A stretch of DNA of 64,000 nt, taken from assembly GCA_018001225.1 (NCBI GenBank), contig JAGNIJ010000013.1, positions 1-64,000 on the forward strand. Direction: 5' to 3'. A program made the position numbers and the translations under genes. The notes beneath the pieces are model-generated. The model made no database searches. It was not told where the DNA came from and saw nothing but the letters and a program-made list of their open reading frames with translations. Numbering within the stretch: the first letter of the stretch is position 1; every line of letters begins with the position of its first letter. This stretch comes from Kiritimatiellia bacterium. Its GTDB lineage: Bacteria > Verrucomicrobiota > Kiritimatiellia > CAIQIC01 > JAGNIJ01. Shown one piece after another: positions 1 through 8,176 of this stretch.

Positions 1-1
1 G

Positions 2-3000
2 CCTTGGCGTTCCCTGCTGCTTGCGGTCCTCGCCCTCCTCCTCGCCGCCGACCCGGCGGACGCCGCGAAGGAGAAGAAGAAGGAGAGGTCCAAACCGGCC
101 GCGGAGAAAAAAGCCGCGCGGAAGAAGGCCAAGCCCAAAGCGGAGCCGAAGGCGGAAGCCCCGGCGGAAGAGAAGGCCGCCGCGACCCTCCCCCCCGCCG
201 AGTTGACGGTCGGCGTCCAGTTCCGCGACGACGAGGCGGAAGGCCTGGGCGACGTCCTCGTCCCCGCGTGGCGGTTCCCCTCGGGCCTGTTGTTCGTCAA
301 TCCGCGCTCGACCCGGACGGACCAGGACGCGGAGGAATACAGCCTCGGCCTGGGCTACCGGCACCTCTTCCCGAAGCGGGAGATCATCCTCGGCGCCAAC
401 GGCTACTACGACTACCGCGACACGGGCCACAGCACGTACGACCAGTGGGGCGCCGGCCTGGAGCTGTTGAGCCGGTGGCTGGATGCCCGCGCCAACTACT
501 ACGACCCCGAGGACACGCGCACGGTCGTGGCGGAGACCACCGAGCGCAGTTCCTCGAGCTCGACGAGCACGGAGGAGGGTTGGACCGACCCGTACGCCGA
601 GGACCACGAGATCGCGCAGTCCTACATCATCCAGCAGACCACCCGCACGACGACGACCACGCGTTTCTTCGAGCAGTACGAGCAGGCGATGGACGGCTGG
701 GACGCGGAGGCCGGGCTACGCCTGCCCCTGCCCGTCCGCCCGGAAACCTTCGAGGCCCGCGTCTTCGGCGGCTACTACCGGTTCGACGCGGACTACGGCG
801 ACGACATCGAGGGCTTCAAGGCCCGCCTGGAACTGCGCCTGCTCGCCTCGCTCTTCCTCGACGCGGCCTGGTACGAGGACGACGCGCTCACCGGCAGCGA
901 CTACTACGCCGGCGGCCGGTTCAGCGTGCCGCTGGACCTCGCCGCCCTCGCGCACGGGCGCAATCCGTTCGCGGCGTTCCAGTCCCGGCTCGGCCGCGGC
1001 GAGCGGACCTTCGACGCACGGCTGACCGAGATGGTCATGCGCGATCCGCAGATCCGGTTGGAGGTCTCCGATTTCATCGAGCGCGCGGATCTCTACACGG
1101 TGCAGACGTCCAAGGACACGGACACCTGGCGGCAGGACTACACGCTGATGGCGGACGTGAATTTCGTGGACGGCGACGCGGGCTCGCGGGGCGGCGACGG
1201 GTCGGCCGAGCGGCCGTTCAGCGCCATCCAGGACGGCGTGGACGACGCGTTCGGCGAGCGCAACGTCTACGTCTATGACGCCTCGAAATCCTACCGCGAG
1301 AATGTGGAGATGACCCCGGGCGTCACGCTCTGGGGCAGCGGCTGCCTGGTCCCCGGCTACAACGGCAAATCGTTCGGCAGCGGCATCCAGCCGACCGTGG
1401 ACGGGCGGAGCGGCGGCCCGTCGATCACGATGGCCGACCGCACGACGATCCGCGGTTTTCGGATCACCAACACCGACCATGGCGGGGCGCGCTTCGAAGA
1501 CGTGGCGATGCTCGGCGACATGGATATCAGCCGGGTCGGCCTGTTCGGCAACGGCGCGACGGACCTGCGGGTGGAGTGCAACACGATCGAAGGAGCGGCC
1601 GTGGGTTCCGCCTTCGGCCGGGTGGGCGATTTCAACCTGGTCTTCGCGAACAACGACGTGCTCGACAACGTGAACGCCGGGATGCTGGTCGGCGGCGAGG
1701 GCGCCAGCGGGACGTTCGACGTCCTGGTGGACGGCAGCCGGTTCGAGAACAACGGCATCGGCCTGATGAGCCAGGCGGCGAACTACGACTCGGCCCTGCT
1801 GCAGATCCAGGACAGCGCGTTCAACCGCAACAACGCGGACGGCGCGACGGTCCTGATGATCGGCAACGGCCTGGCCTCCGTGGTCCTCGCGGGCTCGCAG
1901 GCCGAGCGAAACGCCGGGGCGGGATTCAACGTCACGGCCATCGCTTCGGACCTCGCGCTCGTCGAACTTTCCGGCGTCGGCGCGCACCGGAACGGCGGGG
2001 GCGGCGTCAACATCGCGCTGATGGATTCCGGCTCGGCGCAGGCGCTGCTCCACGACGTGCAGGCGCACCGGAACGAGGGACTCGGCGTGAACATCGGCGT
2101 GCTGGGCGCGGACGAGGGGCTCATTTCCCTCTCGCATGTCTCGGCCGACGATAACGCCGGGCCGGGCGTCACCGCGGTCATGGTTGATGCCGGGGAGGCC
2201 ACGGCCTGGCTCAACCACGTGCACGCGGACGGCAACGAGGGTCCGGGGCTGAACGTCAGCATCGCCGGCGCCGGGTCCGCGGTCGCCGGCGTCGCGAACT
2301 CCTCCGCCGACGGCAACCTGGGCGGCGGCGTGAACATCACCCTGTCCGACGCGCCGTGGGCCATGGCGCTGGTTTCCGGCTCCGAGGCCCGCGGCAACCT
2401 CGGCGGGCCGGGCTTCAACGTGCTCGTCGAGAACGCCGACCTCGCCCTGGCTAATCTCTCCGGGCTGACGGCCAACGACAACGAGGGCGGCGGCATCCTG
2501 CTGAACATGCAGAGCCCCTTCGCGGCGATCGGCGTGATCGGCATGCCGGCCGCGCTCGTCGAGACCCTGGAGGGCGCGCTCGGGCTGGCCGGCGGCCTGC
2601 TGCCGCCGGAAGTCGAGGACCTGCTGGGACCCGCCGGCCCGATCGAGGCCGTCGGAAACCAGGGCCAGGGCGTCGCGGCCTTCATCGACGGGGACCTGAT
2701 CGCGGGCGGGGCGTTCTTCGATATCCGGGCCGAGGGCAACCTCGGCGGAGGCGTGTCGGCGCTCGTGTCGAGCTCCAACGGAATCGCGGTCGGGCTCGGG
2801 GGCTCGTCCGAGAACATTATGGAGATCGCGCAACTGGGCGCCGATATCGCCTCGCTCTTCGGGATCGACCTCGCCGTCGCGCCGTCGCCCGGCGGGCGCA
2901 CGGTGGTGAACGGCAACCTCGGGCCCGGCTTCGTTCTCGGCGCGATGGGCAACCTCGCGGGCGTCGGGGCCCTCGTGGGCGTGGAAGCCGACGGCAACCT

Positions 3001-4714
3001 GGGTCTGGGCGCGGGCGTGATGGTTTCGTCCGAGGCCATCTCGGTGGCCGCCGCCGCGCGCATCCTGGCGCTGAACACCATGGGCGACGGCCTGGTCGTG
3101 GCCGCGGACGGCCCCACGGCGGCGATCGGCGTCGTCGCCGACGCCCAGGCCACCGGCAACGCCGGGAACGGCATCGTCGCCGAAATCACGAGCGACGAGG
3201 GCTACGCGGGCGCTTTGTTCGCCTCGACCGATCCGCTCCGGCCGGTCGCGGCGCTGCTCGGCGACCTGTTGCTGGGGGAACCGCTGGCCGTGCCCGGCCA
3301 GCCGTTCGGACCGGTCATCGCCTCGGACAACGGGGCGGACGGCGTCGCGGCCGTCGTCACCGGCCGAGACGGGGCGCTCGGGCTGTTCCTCGACACCCAG
3401 GCCACCGGCAACGGGGACGACGGCCTGGACGTCTCGGTGAACTCGCCCGAGGGCTACGCTATTTCGGCGTTCGTGTCCTCCGACTGGCTGTTCGATCTGC
3501 TCGGCGGCTTCCTCGGCCCGATCGATTACGATCCGCTGGGCGGGATCATCGCCAGCGGCAACGTCGATCACGGCATCCGCCTGCGCCAGGACGGCCTGGC
3601 CGGCGCGTATGCCGTGCTGGTGGGCCTGCAGGCCAACGAGAACGGGAAGGACGGCCTGAACGCTCGGCTGGACAGCGGGGAAGGCGACGCCATGACGGCG
3701 GTCATCGCCGCCGACGCCATGGATAACGGGGGCCAAGGTTTCCTCACGGAAAACAACGCGAGCCTGGACAGCCTGGCCGCCTTCGTGGACGTCTGGGCCT
3801 CCGGCAACGAGCGCCAGGGTATCCGCGCGATCGGCACCAGCGTCAACGCCAACGCCTACGCGATCCTGGCTGGCGTGGACACGGTGGACAACGGCATGGC
3901 CGGTTCCTCGATCGAGTTGGGCGCCACGGTGGACGCCGTGGCGTGCCTGACGGACATGAGCAGCTACCTGAACGAGGGCCGCGGCGCCGCCGTGACGCTG
4001 ACGGCCGGAGGAAGCGCGGTCCTGCTGGCGGGCTCCGGCGCCCTGGACGATTTCACCGCCGCCTACGATCCCCTCTTCGGCCTGTTCGGCCTGGTCGCCT
4101 TCCTGCTGCCCCAGGACGCGGTCCTGCTGGACAACAACGAAGGCGCGGGCCTGTACGCCGACCTGCACAGCGCGGCCGGCGAGGCGGTGGTCAACCTCGC
4201 GGACGTGCGGGCCGTCGGGAACGACAACGCCGGGCTCAACCTCGACCTGGCGGCGGACAGCGGCGGCATCTCGGCGGGCTTCCTCGACGTCACGGCCGGC
4301 GAAAACGGCGGGCGCGGGCTGGATCTCTTCGCCGCCGGGGCCGGAAGCCTCCTCGCCGTGGACCTCACGCGGGTCTCGGTCAACAACAACAGCAACGACG
4401 GGGCGCGGATCCGCGTGGACTACAACGGGCCGGTCAACGTGTACGGCGAGCAGGTCGTGGCCATCGACAACGGCGGGGCGGGCGTCCGGATGGACATCCT
4501 GGCCGGGGGCCTGTTGAACATGGACTTCGGCGGCGGGGCGCTGGGCAGTCCGGGCCAGGGCCAGTTCTTCGGCAACGGCGCCCGCGATTTCCGCAACGTC
4601 GGCGCCGGCACGGTGTTCGCGGAACAGAACTGGTGGGGCGCCAATCCCCCGCTGGCGAACCAGTTCTTCGGCAGCGTGGACTACACGCCGTGGCTGACCG
4701 AGCCGCCGCCGTGA
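2..4714 (+). CDS. Inverse autotransporter with beta-helix passenger (5' partial)
   Basis: Outer-membrane surface protein, open from the first bases of the window, so the true start lies upstream. The in-frame N-terminus shows the end of a signal peptide (Leu/Ala-rich, ...LLLAADPADA), then a Lys/Ala/Glu-rich linker. Around genomic 330-970 there is a barrel segment with YSLGLGYRHLF and ANGYYDYRDTGH, resembling the intimin/invasin inverse-autotransporter beta-domain. From about 1150 to the end come many irregular 24-35-residue turns of a right-handed beta-helix, with recurring N.G.G rungs such as ADGNLGGGVNI and AHRNEGLGVNI. The chain ends with a WWGANPP segment. The TTG at 203 could be read as a start, but it lies downstream of the secretion signal. 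Role inferred: the barrel anchors the passenger, which is exported to the surface for adhesion or polysaccharide contact. The barrel assignment is by recognition, not by search. Confidence 0.8.
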   Translation, partial: PWRSLLLAVLALLLAADPADAAKEKKKERSKPAAEKKAARKKAKPKAEPKAEAPAEEKAAATLPPAELTVGVQFRDDEAEGLGDVLVPAWRFPSGLLFVNPRSTRTDQDAEEYSLGLGYRHLFPKREIILGANGYYDYRDTGHSTYDQWGAGLELLSRWLDARANYYDPEDTRTVVAETTERSSSSSTSTEEGWTDPYAEDHEIAQSYIIQQTTRTTTTTRFFEQYEQAMDGWDAEAGLRLPLPVRPETFEARVFGGYYRFDADYGDDIEGFKARLELRLLASLFLDAAWYEDDALTGSDYYAGGRFSVPLDLAALAHGRNPFAAFQSRLGRGERTFDARLTEMVMRDPQIRLEVSDFIERADLYTVQTSKDTDTWRQDYTLMADVNFVDGDAGSRGGDGSAERPFSAIQDGVDDAFGERNVYVYDASKSYRENVEMTPGVTLWGSGCLVPGYNGKSFGSGIQPTVDGRSGGPSITMADRTTIRGFRITNTDHGGARFEDVAMLGDMDISRVGLFGNGATDLRVECNTIEGAAVGSAFGRVGDFNLVFANNDVLDNVNAGMLVGGEGASGTFDVLVDGSRFENNGIGLMSQAANYDSALLQIQDSAFNRNNADGATVLMIGNGLASVVLAGSQAERNAGAGFNVTAIASDLALVELSGVGAHRNGGGGVNIALMDSGSAQALLHDVQAHRNEGLGVNIGVLGADEGLISLSHVSADDNAGPGVTAVMVDAGEATAWLNHVHADGNEGPGLNVSIAGAGSAVAGVANSSADGNLGGGVNITLSDAPWAMALVSGSEARGNLGGPGFNVLVENADLALANLSGLTANDNEGGGILLNMQSPFAAIGVIGMPAALVETLEGALGLAGGLLPPEVEDLLGPAGPIEAVGNQGQGVAAFIDGDLIAGGAFFDIRAEGNLGGGVSALVSSSNGIAVGLGGSSENIMEIAQLGADIASLFGIDLAVAPSPGGRTVVNGNLGPGFVLGAMGNLAGVGALVGVEADGNLGLGAGVMVSSEAISVAAAARILALNTMGDGLVVAADGPTAAIGVVADAQATGNAGNGIVAEITSDEGYAGALFASTDPLRPVAALLGDLLLGEPLAVPGQPFGPVIASDNGADGVAAVVTGRDGALGLFLDTQATGNGDDGLDVSVNSPEGYAISAFVSSDWLFDLLGGFLGPIDYDPLGGIIASGNVDHGIRLRQDGLAGAYAVLVGLQANENGKDGLNARLDSGEGDAMTAVIAADAMDNGGQGFLTENNASLDSLAAFVDVWASGNERQGIRAIGTSVNANAYAILAGVDTVDNGMAGSSIELGATVDAVACLTDMSSYLNEGRGAAVTLTAGGSAVLLAGSGALDDFTAAYDPLFGLFGLVAFLLPQDAVLLDNNEGAGLYADLHSAAGEAVVNLADVRAVGNDNAGLNLDLAADSGGISAGFLDVTAGENGGRGLDLFAAGAGSLLAVDLTRVSVNNNSNDGARIRVDYNGPVNVYGEQVVAIDNGGAGVRMDILAGGLLNMDFGGGALGSPGQGQFFGNGARDFRNVGAGTVFAEQNWWGANPPLANQFFGSVDYTPWLTEPPP

Positions 4715-4722
4715 GGGCGGGC

Positions 4723-4777
4723 TCGCGGGAGTTCGCTCCTCCAAGGACGGCGGCCCTGGAGGGCGGAGCTCCCGCGA
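4723..4777. terminator. GC-rich inverted repeat after the autotransporter gene
   Basis: A perfect 9-bp inverted repeat (TCGCGGGAG at 4723-4731, CTCCCGCGA at 4769-4777) encloses further self-complementary GC sequence. It starts 9 bp after the stop codon. It could terminate the gene or be a dispersed palindromic element; there is no T-run. Confidence 0.4.
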
Positions 4778-4794
4778 CGCCGCAGAGCATGCGC

Positions 4795-4822
4795 TTGACG
4801 ATTTGGCCGGATATGGTAATTT
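4795..4822 (+). promoter_or_regulatory. Promoter of the leuA leader
   Basis: TTGACG (4795-4800) and TAATTT (4817-4822) are separated by 16 bp. A start 7-9 nt downstream would fall on or next to the ATG of the leader peptide at 4831, and no Shine-Dalgarno sequence precedes that ATG. The leader may therefore be translated from a leaderless transcript. This is inference from spacing. Confidence 0.5.
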
Positions 4823-4830
4823 CCCTCGAA

Positions 4831-4950
4831 ATGAGCATTCGTTCCGTCATCGCTGCGCGCACAGGGAAAGGCCCGACCGCCTCTTCCTCGCTGTTGCTCT
4901 CCCTTAGCGGCAACACCCGCGCGGCGGTGGGCGCGAGGTGTTGCTCCTGA
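4831..4950 (+). CDS. leuL: leuA leader peptide
   Basis: A 39-residue ORF upstream of leuA. Residues 18-26 read SSSLLLSLS, with Leu codons CTG, TTG and CTC at 4891-4899 and CTT at 4903-4905. The Leu-rich block sits just before a hairpin (4910-4917 pairing with 4937-4944), as in classical attenuation leaders. The peptide ends in TGA at 4950, 24 nt before the terminator stem. Role inferred: its translation senses charged tRNA-Leu; no other function is expected of the product. No ribosome-binding site is visible, in line with leaderless initiation. The name leuL is used by analogy with enteric leader peptides. Confidence 0.65.
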   Translation: MSIRSVIAARTGKGPTASSSLLLSLSGNTRAAVGARCCS

Positions 4951-5008
4951 TCCCCTCGCTCTACGGAGCGCAGAAAACCCGCCGCGAAAAACGCCGGCGG
5001 GTTTTTTA
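4910..5008 (+). promoter_or_regulatory. leuA transcription attenuator
   Basis: Three mutually exclusive pairings are visible. The pause hairpin pairs GCAACACC (4910-4917) with GGTGTTGC (4937-4944). The antiterminator pairs CGCGGCGG (4920-4927), in the loop of that hairpin, with CCGCCGCG (4979-4986). The terminator pairs 4974-4984 with 4995-5005 and runs into six Ts (5002-5007). A ribosome stalled on the Leu codons at 4891-4905 would cover 4910-4917, free 4920-4927 and block the terminator. Together with the leader peptide this is a complete attenuator. Pairings were checked base by base; function is inferred. Confidence 0.7.
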
Positions 5009-5069
5009 TTGGTTCCCGCCGGGAGATCGGTAGGCTGAACCCGTTTGAAGAAAGCAAAGGAACGTCATC

Positions 5070-6662
5070 ATGAGTACGGAAAAGACCAGTGAAAAGAATC
5101 GCGTGATCATCTTCGACACGACGCTGCGCGACGGCGAACAGTGCCCCGGCGCGAGCATGAACATCCACGAGAAGCTGGAGGTCGCCCGCCAGCTGGCGCG
5201 GCTGAACGTGGACGTCATCGAGGCCGGCTTCCCCATCGCCTCGCCCGGCGACTTCGAGGCCGTCAAGGCCGTCGCCGAGCAGGTCAAGGGCCCGTACATC
5301 GCGGGGCTGGCCCGGTGCATCAACAAGGACATCGAGCGCTGCGCCGAGGCCGTCGCGCCCGCCGGGAAGAAGGCGTACATCCACACCTTCCTGGCGACGT
5401 CGGCGATCCACCGGCAGTTCAAGCTGAAGAAGGCCAAGCACGAGATCGTCAAGCAGGCCGTCGCCGCCGTGAAGTACGCCCGGACGTTCTGCGACCGGGT
5501 GCAGTTCAGCCCGGAGGACGCCTCGCGCACGGAGCCGGAGTTCCTGGCCGAGGTCTGCGAGGCCGTGATCGACGCGGGCGCCACGACCGTGAACATCCCG
5601 GACACCGTCGGCTACGCCGTGCCCATCGAGTTCGGCCGGCTGATCGCGTACCTGGTCGAGCACGTGAGGAACATCCACCGCGCGATCATCCACGTCCACT
5701 GCCACAACGACCTGGGGCTGGCGGTCGCGAATTCGCTGGCGGCGGTGCGCAACGGCGCGCGCGGCATCGAGTGCACGATCAACGGCCTGGGCGAGCGCGC
5801 GGGCAACTGCTCGCTGGAGGAGGTCGTCATGGGGCTGCGCGTACGCGGGGACGCCTTCGGCAACCTGTGGACCGCCGTGAAGACGCGGGAGCTGTACCGG
5901 ACCAGCCGCCTGGTCAGCCAGATGAGCGGCATGGTGGTCCAGCGCAACAAGGCCATCATCGGCGCGAACGCCTTCGCCCACGAGGCGGGCATTCACCAGG
6001 ACGGCATCCTGAAGGAGCGCACGACCTACGAGATCATGCGCCCCGAGGACGTCGGCATCTCCGGCAGCGACATGGTCCTGGGCAAGCACTCGGGCCGCCA
6101 CGCCCTGTTCGTCCACCTGGGGCGGATGGGCTTCCAGGTCGCGGACGACCAGAAGGAGTCCGTCTACAACCAGTTCAAGGAGCTGTGCGACAAGAAGAAG
6201 TACATCTACGACGACGACCTGATCGCCATCATGCGCGAGCGGATCAGCGACATCCCGCAGGTGTACACGCTGGACTACTTCCACGTCGCGACGGGGACCA
6301 GCACGGTCCCCACCGCGACCGTCCGCCTGAAGAAGGGCGACGAGGTCTTCCAGGACTCCGCCTGCGGCGACGGCCCGGTGGACGCGACGCTGAAAACCAT
6401 CGACCGGATCACCGGCGCGCCCGGCGCGCTGGAGGACTACTCGCTGCAGGCCGTCACCCGCGGCGAGGACGCCGTCGGCGAGGTCAGCGTCACGGTGGCG
6501 TTCGGCAAGGACATGGTCTCCGCCAAGGCCGCCAGCACGGACATCGTGGAGGCCAGCGCCAAGGCCTACCTGAACGCGCTGAACAGCCACCTGTTCGCCG
6601 AGCAGACGGCGAAGGGGCCGAAGAAAAAGGCCGCCGGCCGCCGCCAGGGGCGGCAGCCGTAA
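5070..6662 (+). CDS. leuA: 2-isopropylmalate synthase
   Basis: First committed enzyme of leucine biosynthesis: condenses acetyl-CoA with 2-oxoisovalerate in the cytoplasm. The 530-residue chain has the expected full length. The catalytic TIM barrel opens with DTTLRDGEQCPGAS (about residues 16-29) and carries the metal-binding HCHNDLGL and the EAGIHQDGI motif. A C-terminal regulatory domain (about 385-510) is present, so leucine feedback is likely in addition to the attenuator upstream. AAAGG lies 10 nt before the ATG. No other leu genes follow; the next gene is unrelated and is separated by a strong hairpin. Identification is firm. Confidence 0.95.
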   Translation: MSTEKTSEKNRVIIFDTTLRDGEQCPGASMNIHEKLEVARQLARLNVDVIEAGFPIASPGDFEAVKAVAEQVKGPYIAGLARCINKDIERCAEAVAPAGKKAYIHTFLATSAIHRQFKLKKAKHEIVKQAVAAVKYARTFCDRVQFSPEDASRTEPEFLAEVCEAVIDAGATTVNIPDTVGYAVPIEFGRLIAYLVEHVRNIHRAIIHVHCHNDLGLAVANSLAAVRNGARGIECTINGLGERAGNCSLEEVVMGLRVRGDAFGNLWTAVKTRELYRTSRLVSQMSGMVVQRNKAIIGANAFAHEAGIHQDGILKERTTYEIMRPEDVGISGSDMVLGKHSGRHALFVHLGRMGFQVADDQKESVYNQFKELCDKKKYIYDDDLIAIMRERISDIPQVYTLDYFHVATGTSTVPTATVRLKKGDEVFQDSACGDGPVDATLKTIDRITGAPGALEDYSLQAVTRGEDAVGEVSVTVAFGKDMVSAKAASTDIVEASAKAYLNALNSHLFAEQTAKGPKKKAAGRRQGRQP

Positions 6663-6672
6663 TAGAAGTTCA

Positions 6673-6704
6673 GGCCGGATCGGACCCATCCGTCCGATCC
6701 GGCC
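6673..6704 (+). terminator. Hairpin after leuA
   Basis: A perfect 12-bp stem (GGCCGGATCGGA with TCCGATCCGGCC) and an 8-nt loop, 11 nt past the leuA stop. No T-tract follows, so termination may be weak or factor-assisted. Confidence 0.6.
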
Positions 6705-6719
6705 GACATCCCCCGGGGT

Positions 6720-6797
6720 TTCCAAACATTGGAAAATTTTCCCGCTTTTTTTCCAATGATTGGAAACTTTGGGTATGCTATTTTCCAATCATTGGAA
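6720..6797. repeat. Three evenly spaced TTCCAA-N3-TTGGAA palindromes
   Basis: Three 15-bp palindromes with identical arms lie at 6720-6734 (centre ACA), 6751-6765 (TGA) and 6783-6797 (TCA). Centres are 31 and 32 bp apart, about three helical turns, so all sites face the same side of the DNA. The block sits in AT-rich sequence directly upstream of the amidohydrolase start at 6824. A tandem operator for a dimeric regulator is the simplest reading. No such array was seen elsewhere in the window. Confidence 0.75.
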
Positions 6798-6823
6798 AAA
6801 CGCGGTCTGCGCCGGAGGACCCC

Positions 6824-8146
6824 ATGAGCACGCTGCTGATCAAGAACGGCCTGCTGGTCACGCTGAACGAGCAGGGCGAGGTCATCGAGGGCGGGAGCAT
6901 CTACTGCGAGGACGCCCGCATCACGGAGGTCGGCCACTTCCACGAGCACCGGTACAAGGCGGACCAGGTCCTCGACGCCGGCGGGCGGCTGGTGATGCCC
7001 GGGCTGATCAACGCGCACCACCACCTCTATTCCACGTTCGCCTGCGGCTTCTCGCCGCCGGGCAAGCCCGCGGAGAACTTCAAGGAGATCCTCGAGCACC
7101 TCTGGTGGAAGCTGGATTACGCCCTGACCGGGGAGGACGTCTACTTCTCCGCCCTGCTCCCGCTGATCGACTGCGTGAAGCACGGCGTGACGACGATCAT
7201 CGACCACCACGCCTCGCCCTCCTGCCGCGACGGCAGCCTGGACGTCATCGAGAAGGCCGTCCGCGAGGTCGGGATCAACGCGAGCCTGTGCTACGAGGTC
7301 TCCGACCGGAACGTCGAGGGGGGCGGGATCGAGGAGAACGAGCGGTTCATCCGCAAGTGCGCCGCCGCGGCGGACGACCAGGTCACGGCGCTGTTCGGCC
7401 TGCACGCCTCGATGACGCTCGGCGCGAAGACGCTCGAGCGCTGCGCCGCGATCGGGCGCGCGCACGGCGCGGGCTTCCACGTCCACGTCGCCGAGGACCT
7501 GATCGACCAGGAGGTCGCGCAGAAGGAGTTCGGCCAGCGCTGCATGGAGCGGTTCCGCGACGCCGGGATGACCGGCCCGCGCTCGATCTTCGTCCACGGC
7601 GTCCACCTCGACGACCGCGAGCTGGACATCCTGGCCGAGACCCACTCGATCCACGTCCACAACCCCGAGTCGAACATGAACAACGCGGTCGGGGCCTCGC
7701 GGCTGGCCCGGTGGTGGAAGCGGGGCATCCTGACGGGGCTGGGCACCGACGGCATGGCCTCGAACATGATCGCCAGCGCGCGGGCGGCGTACCTGCTGCA
7801 GCGGCACCTCGAGCACGACCCGCGCGTCGCGTTCGGCGAGTGCTGCGACATGCTGCTGAAGAACAACCGGACCATCTGCGAGCGGCTGTTCAAGACCAAG
7901 CGCGGCGTCCTGGCCCCCGGCGCGCTCGCCGACCTGGCGGTCTTCGACTACACGCCCTTCACGCCGCTCTCCGGCGCGAATTTCTACGGGCACTTCCTGT
8001 TCGGCCTGTACCAGTCCCGCGTCAACGCCACCGTTTGCCGCGGCCGCGTGCTGATGAAGGACGGCGTCCTGCCCCACCTCGACGAGGCCGCCCTGCGCCG
8101 CAAGGCCCGGGACCTGGCCGCCAAGATGTGGAAGCGGATCAAGTAG
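6824..8146 (+). CDS. ssnA: SsnA-type amidohydrolase (metal-dependent deaminase family)
   Basis: Cytoplasmic amidohydrolase of 440 residues resembling E. coli SsnA and related aminohydrolases/deaminases. Metal ligands are visible: NAHHHLYS near residue 65, HVHVAEDL near 223, FVHGVHLD, and GTDGMASNM near 307. IDHHASPS and NPESNMNNAVG match my recollection of SsnA. The start is the ATG at 6824, preceded by GGAGGA at 6814-6819; the frame is open further upstream, but that stretch is leuA in another frame and the palindrome array. In enteric bacteria ssnA lies with purine or selenium genes; here it stands alone behind the palindromes. The substrate cannot be told from sequence (guanine, hydroxyatrazine-like or other N-heterocycle). 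Confidence 0.85.
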   Translation: MSTLLIKNGLLVTLNEQGEVIEGGSIYCEDARITEVGHFHEHRYKADQVLDAGGRLVMPGLINAHHHLYSTFACGFSPPGKPAENFKEILEHLWWKLDYALTGEDVYFSALLPLIDCVKHGVTTIIDHHASPSCRDGSLDVIEKAVREVGINASLCYEVSDRNVEGGGIEENERFIRKCAAAADDQVTALFGLHASMTLGAKTLERCAAIGRAHGAGFHVHVAEDLIDQEVAQKEFGQRCMERFRDAGMTGPRSIFVHGVHLDDRELDILAETHSIHVHNPESNMNNAVGASRLARWWKRGILTGLGTDGMASNMIASARAAYLLQRHLEHDPRVAFGECCDMLLKNNRTICERLFKTKRGVLAPGALADLAVFDYTPFTPLSGANFYGHFLFGLYQSRVNATVCRGRVLMKDGVLPHLDEAALRRKARDLAAKMWKRIK

Positions 8147-8152
8147 TTGGAG

Positions 8153-8172
8153 GCGCCGCGCCCCCGCGGCGC
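8153..8172. terminator. Bidirectional hairpin between convergent genes
   Basis: GCGCCGCG (8153-8160), a 4-nt CCCC loop and CGCGGCGC (8165-8172), in the 30-bp gap between the convergent ssnA and beta-helix genes. Confidence 0.6.
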
Positions 8173-8176
8173 AGGA

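Noticed and set aside
716..4744. Antisense ORF of 1342 codons opposite the autotransporter gene
   Set aside because: Long mirror frames are expected in such GC-rich DNA; composition is His/Val/Arg-rich without any family signature. The same reasoning removes the long antisense frames at 4434-6788, 6566-8077 and 25352-26929, and the alternative-frame readings at 37275-39272 and 27585-29117.
4800..5069. T-box or leucine riboswitch before leuA
   Set aside because: No T-box sequence or specifier structure; the Leu-rich leader peptide with competing hairpins explains the region.
6720..6797. Possible short CRISPR or terminator cluster
   Set aside because: Units are only 15 bp, symmetric and spaced by helical turns; they have short arms and no T-tracts, fitting operators better.
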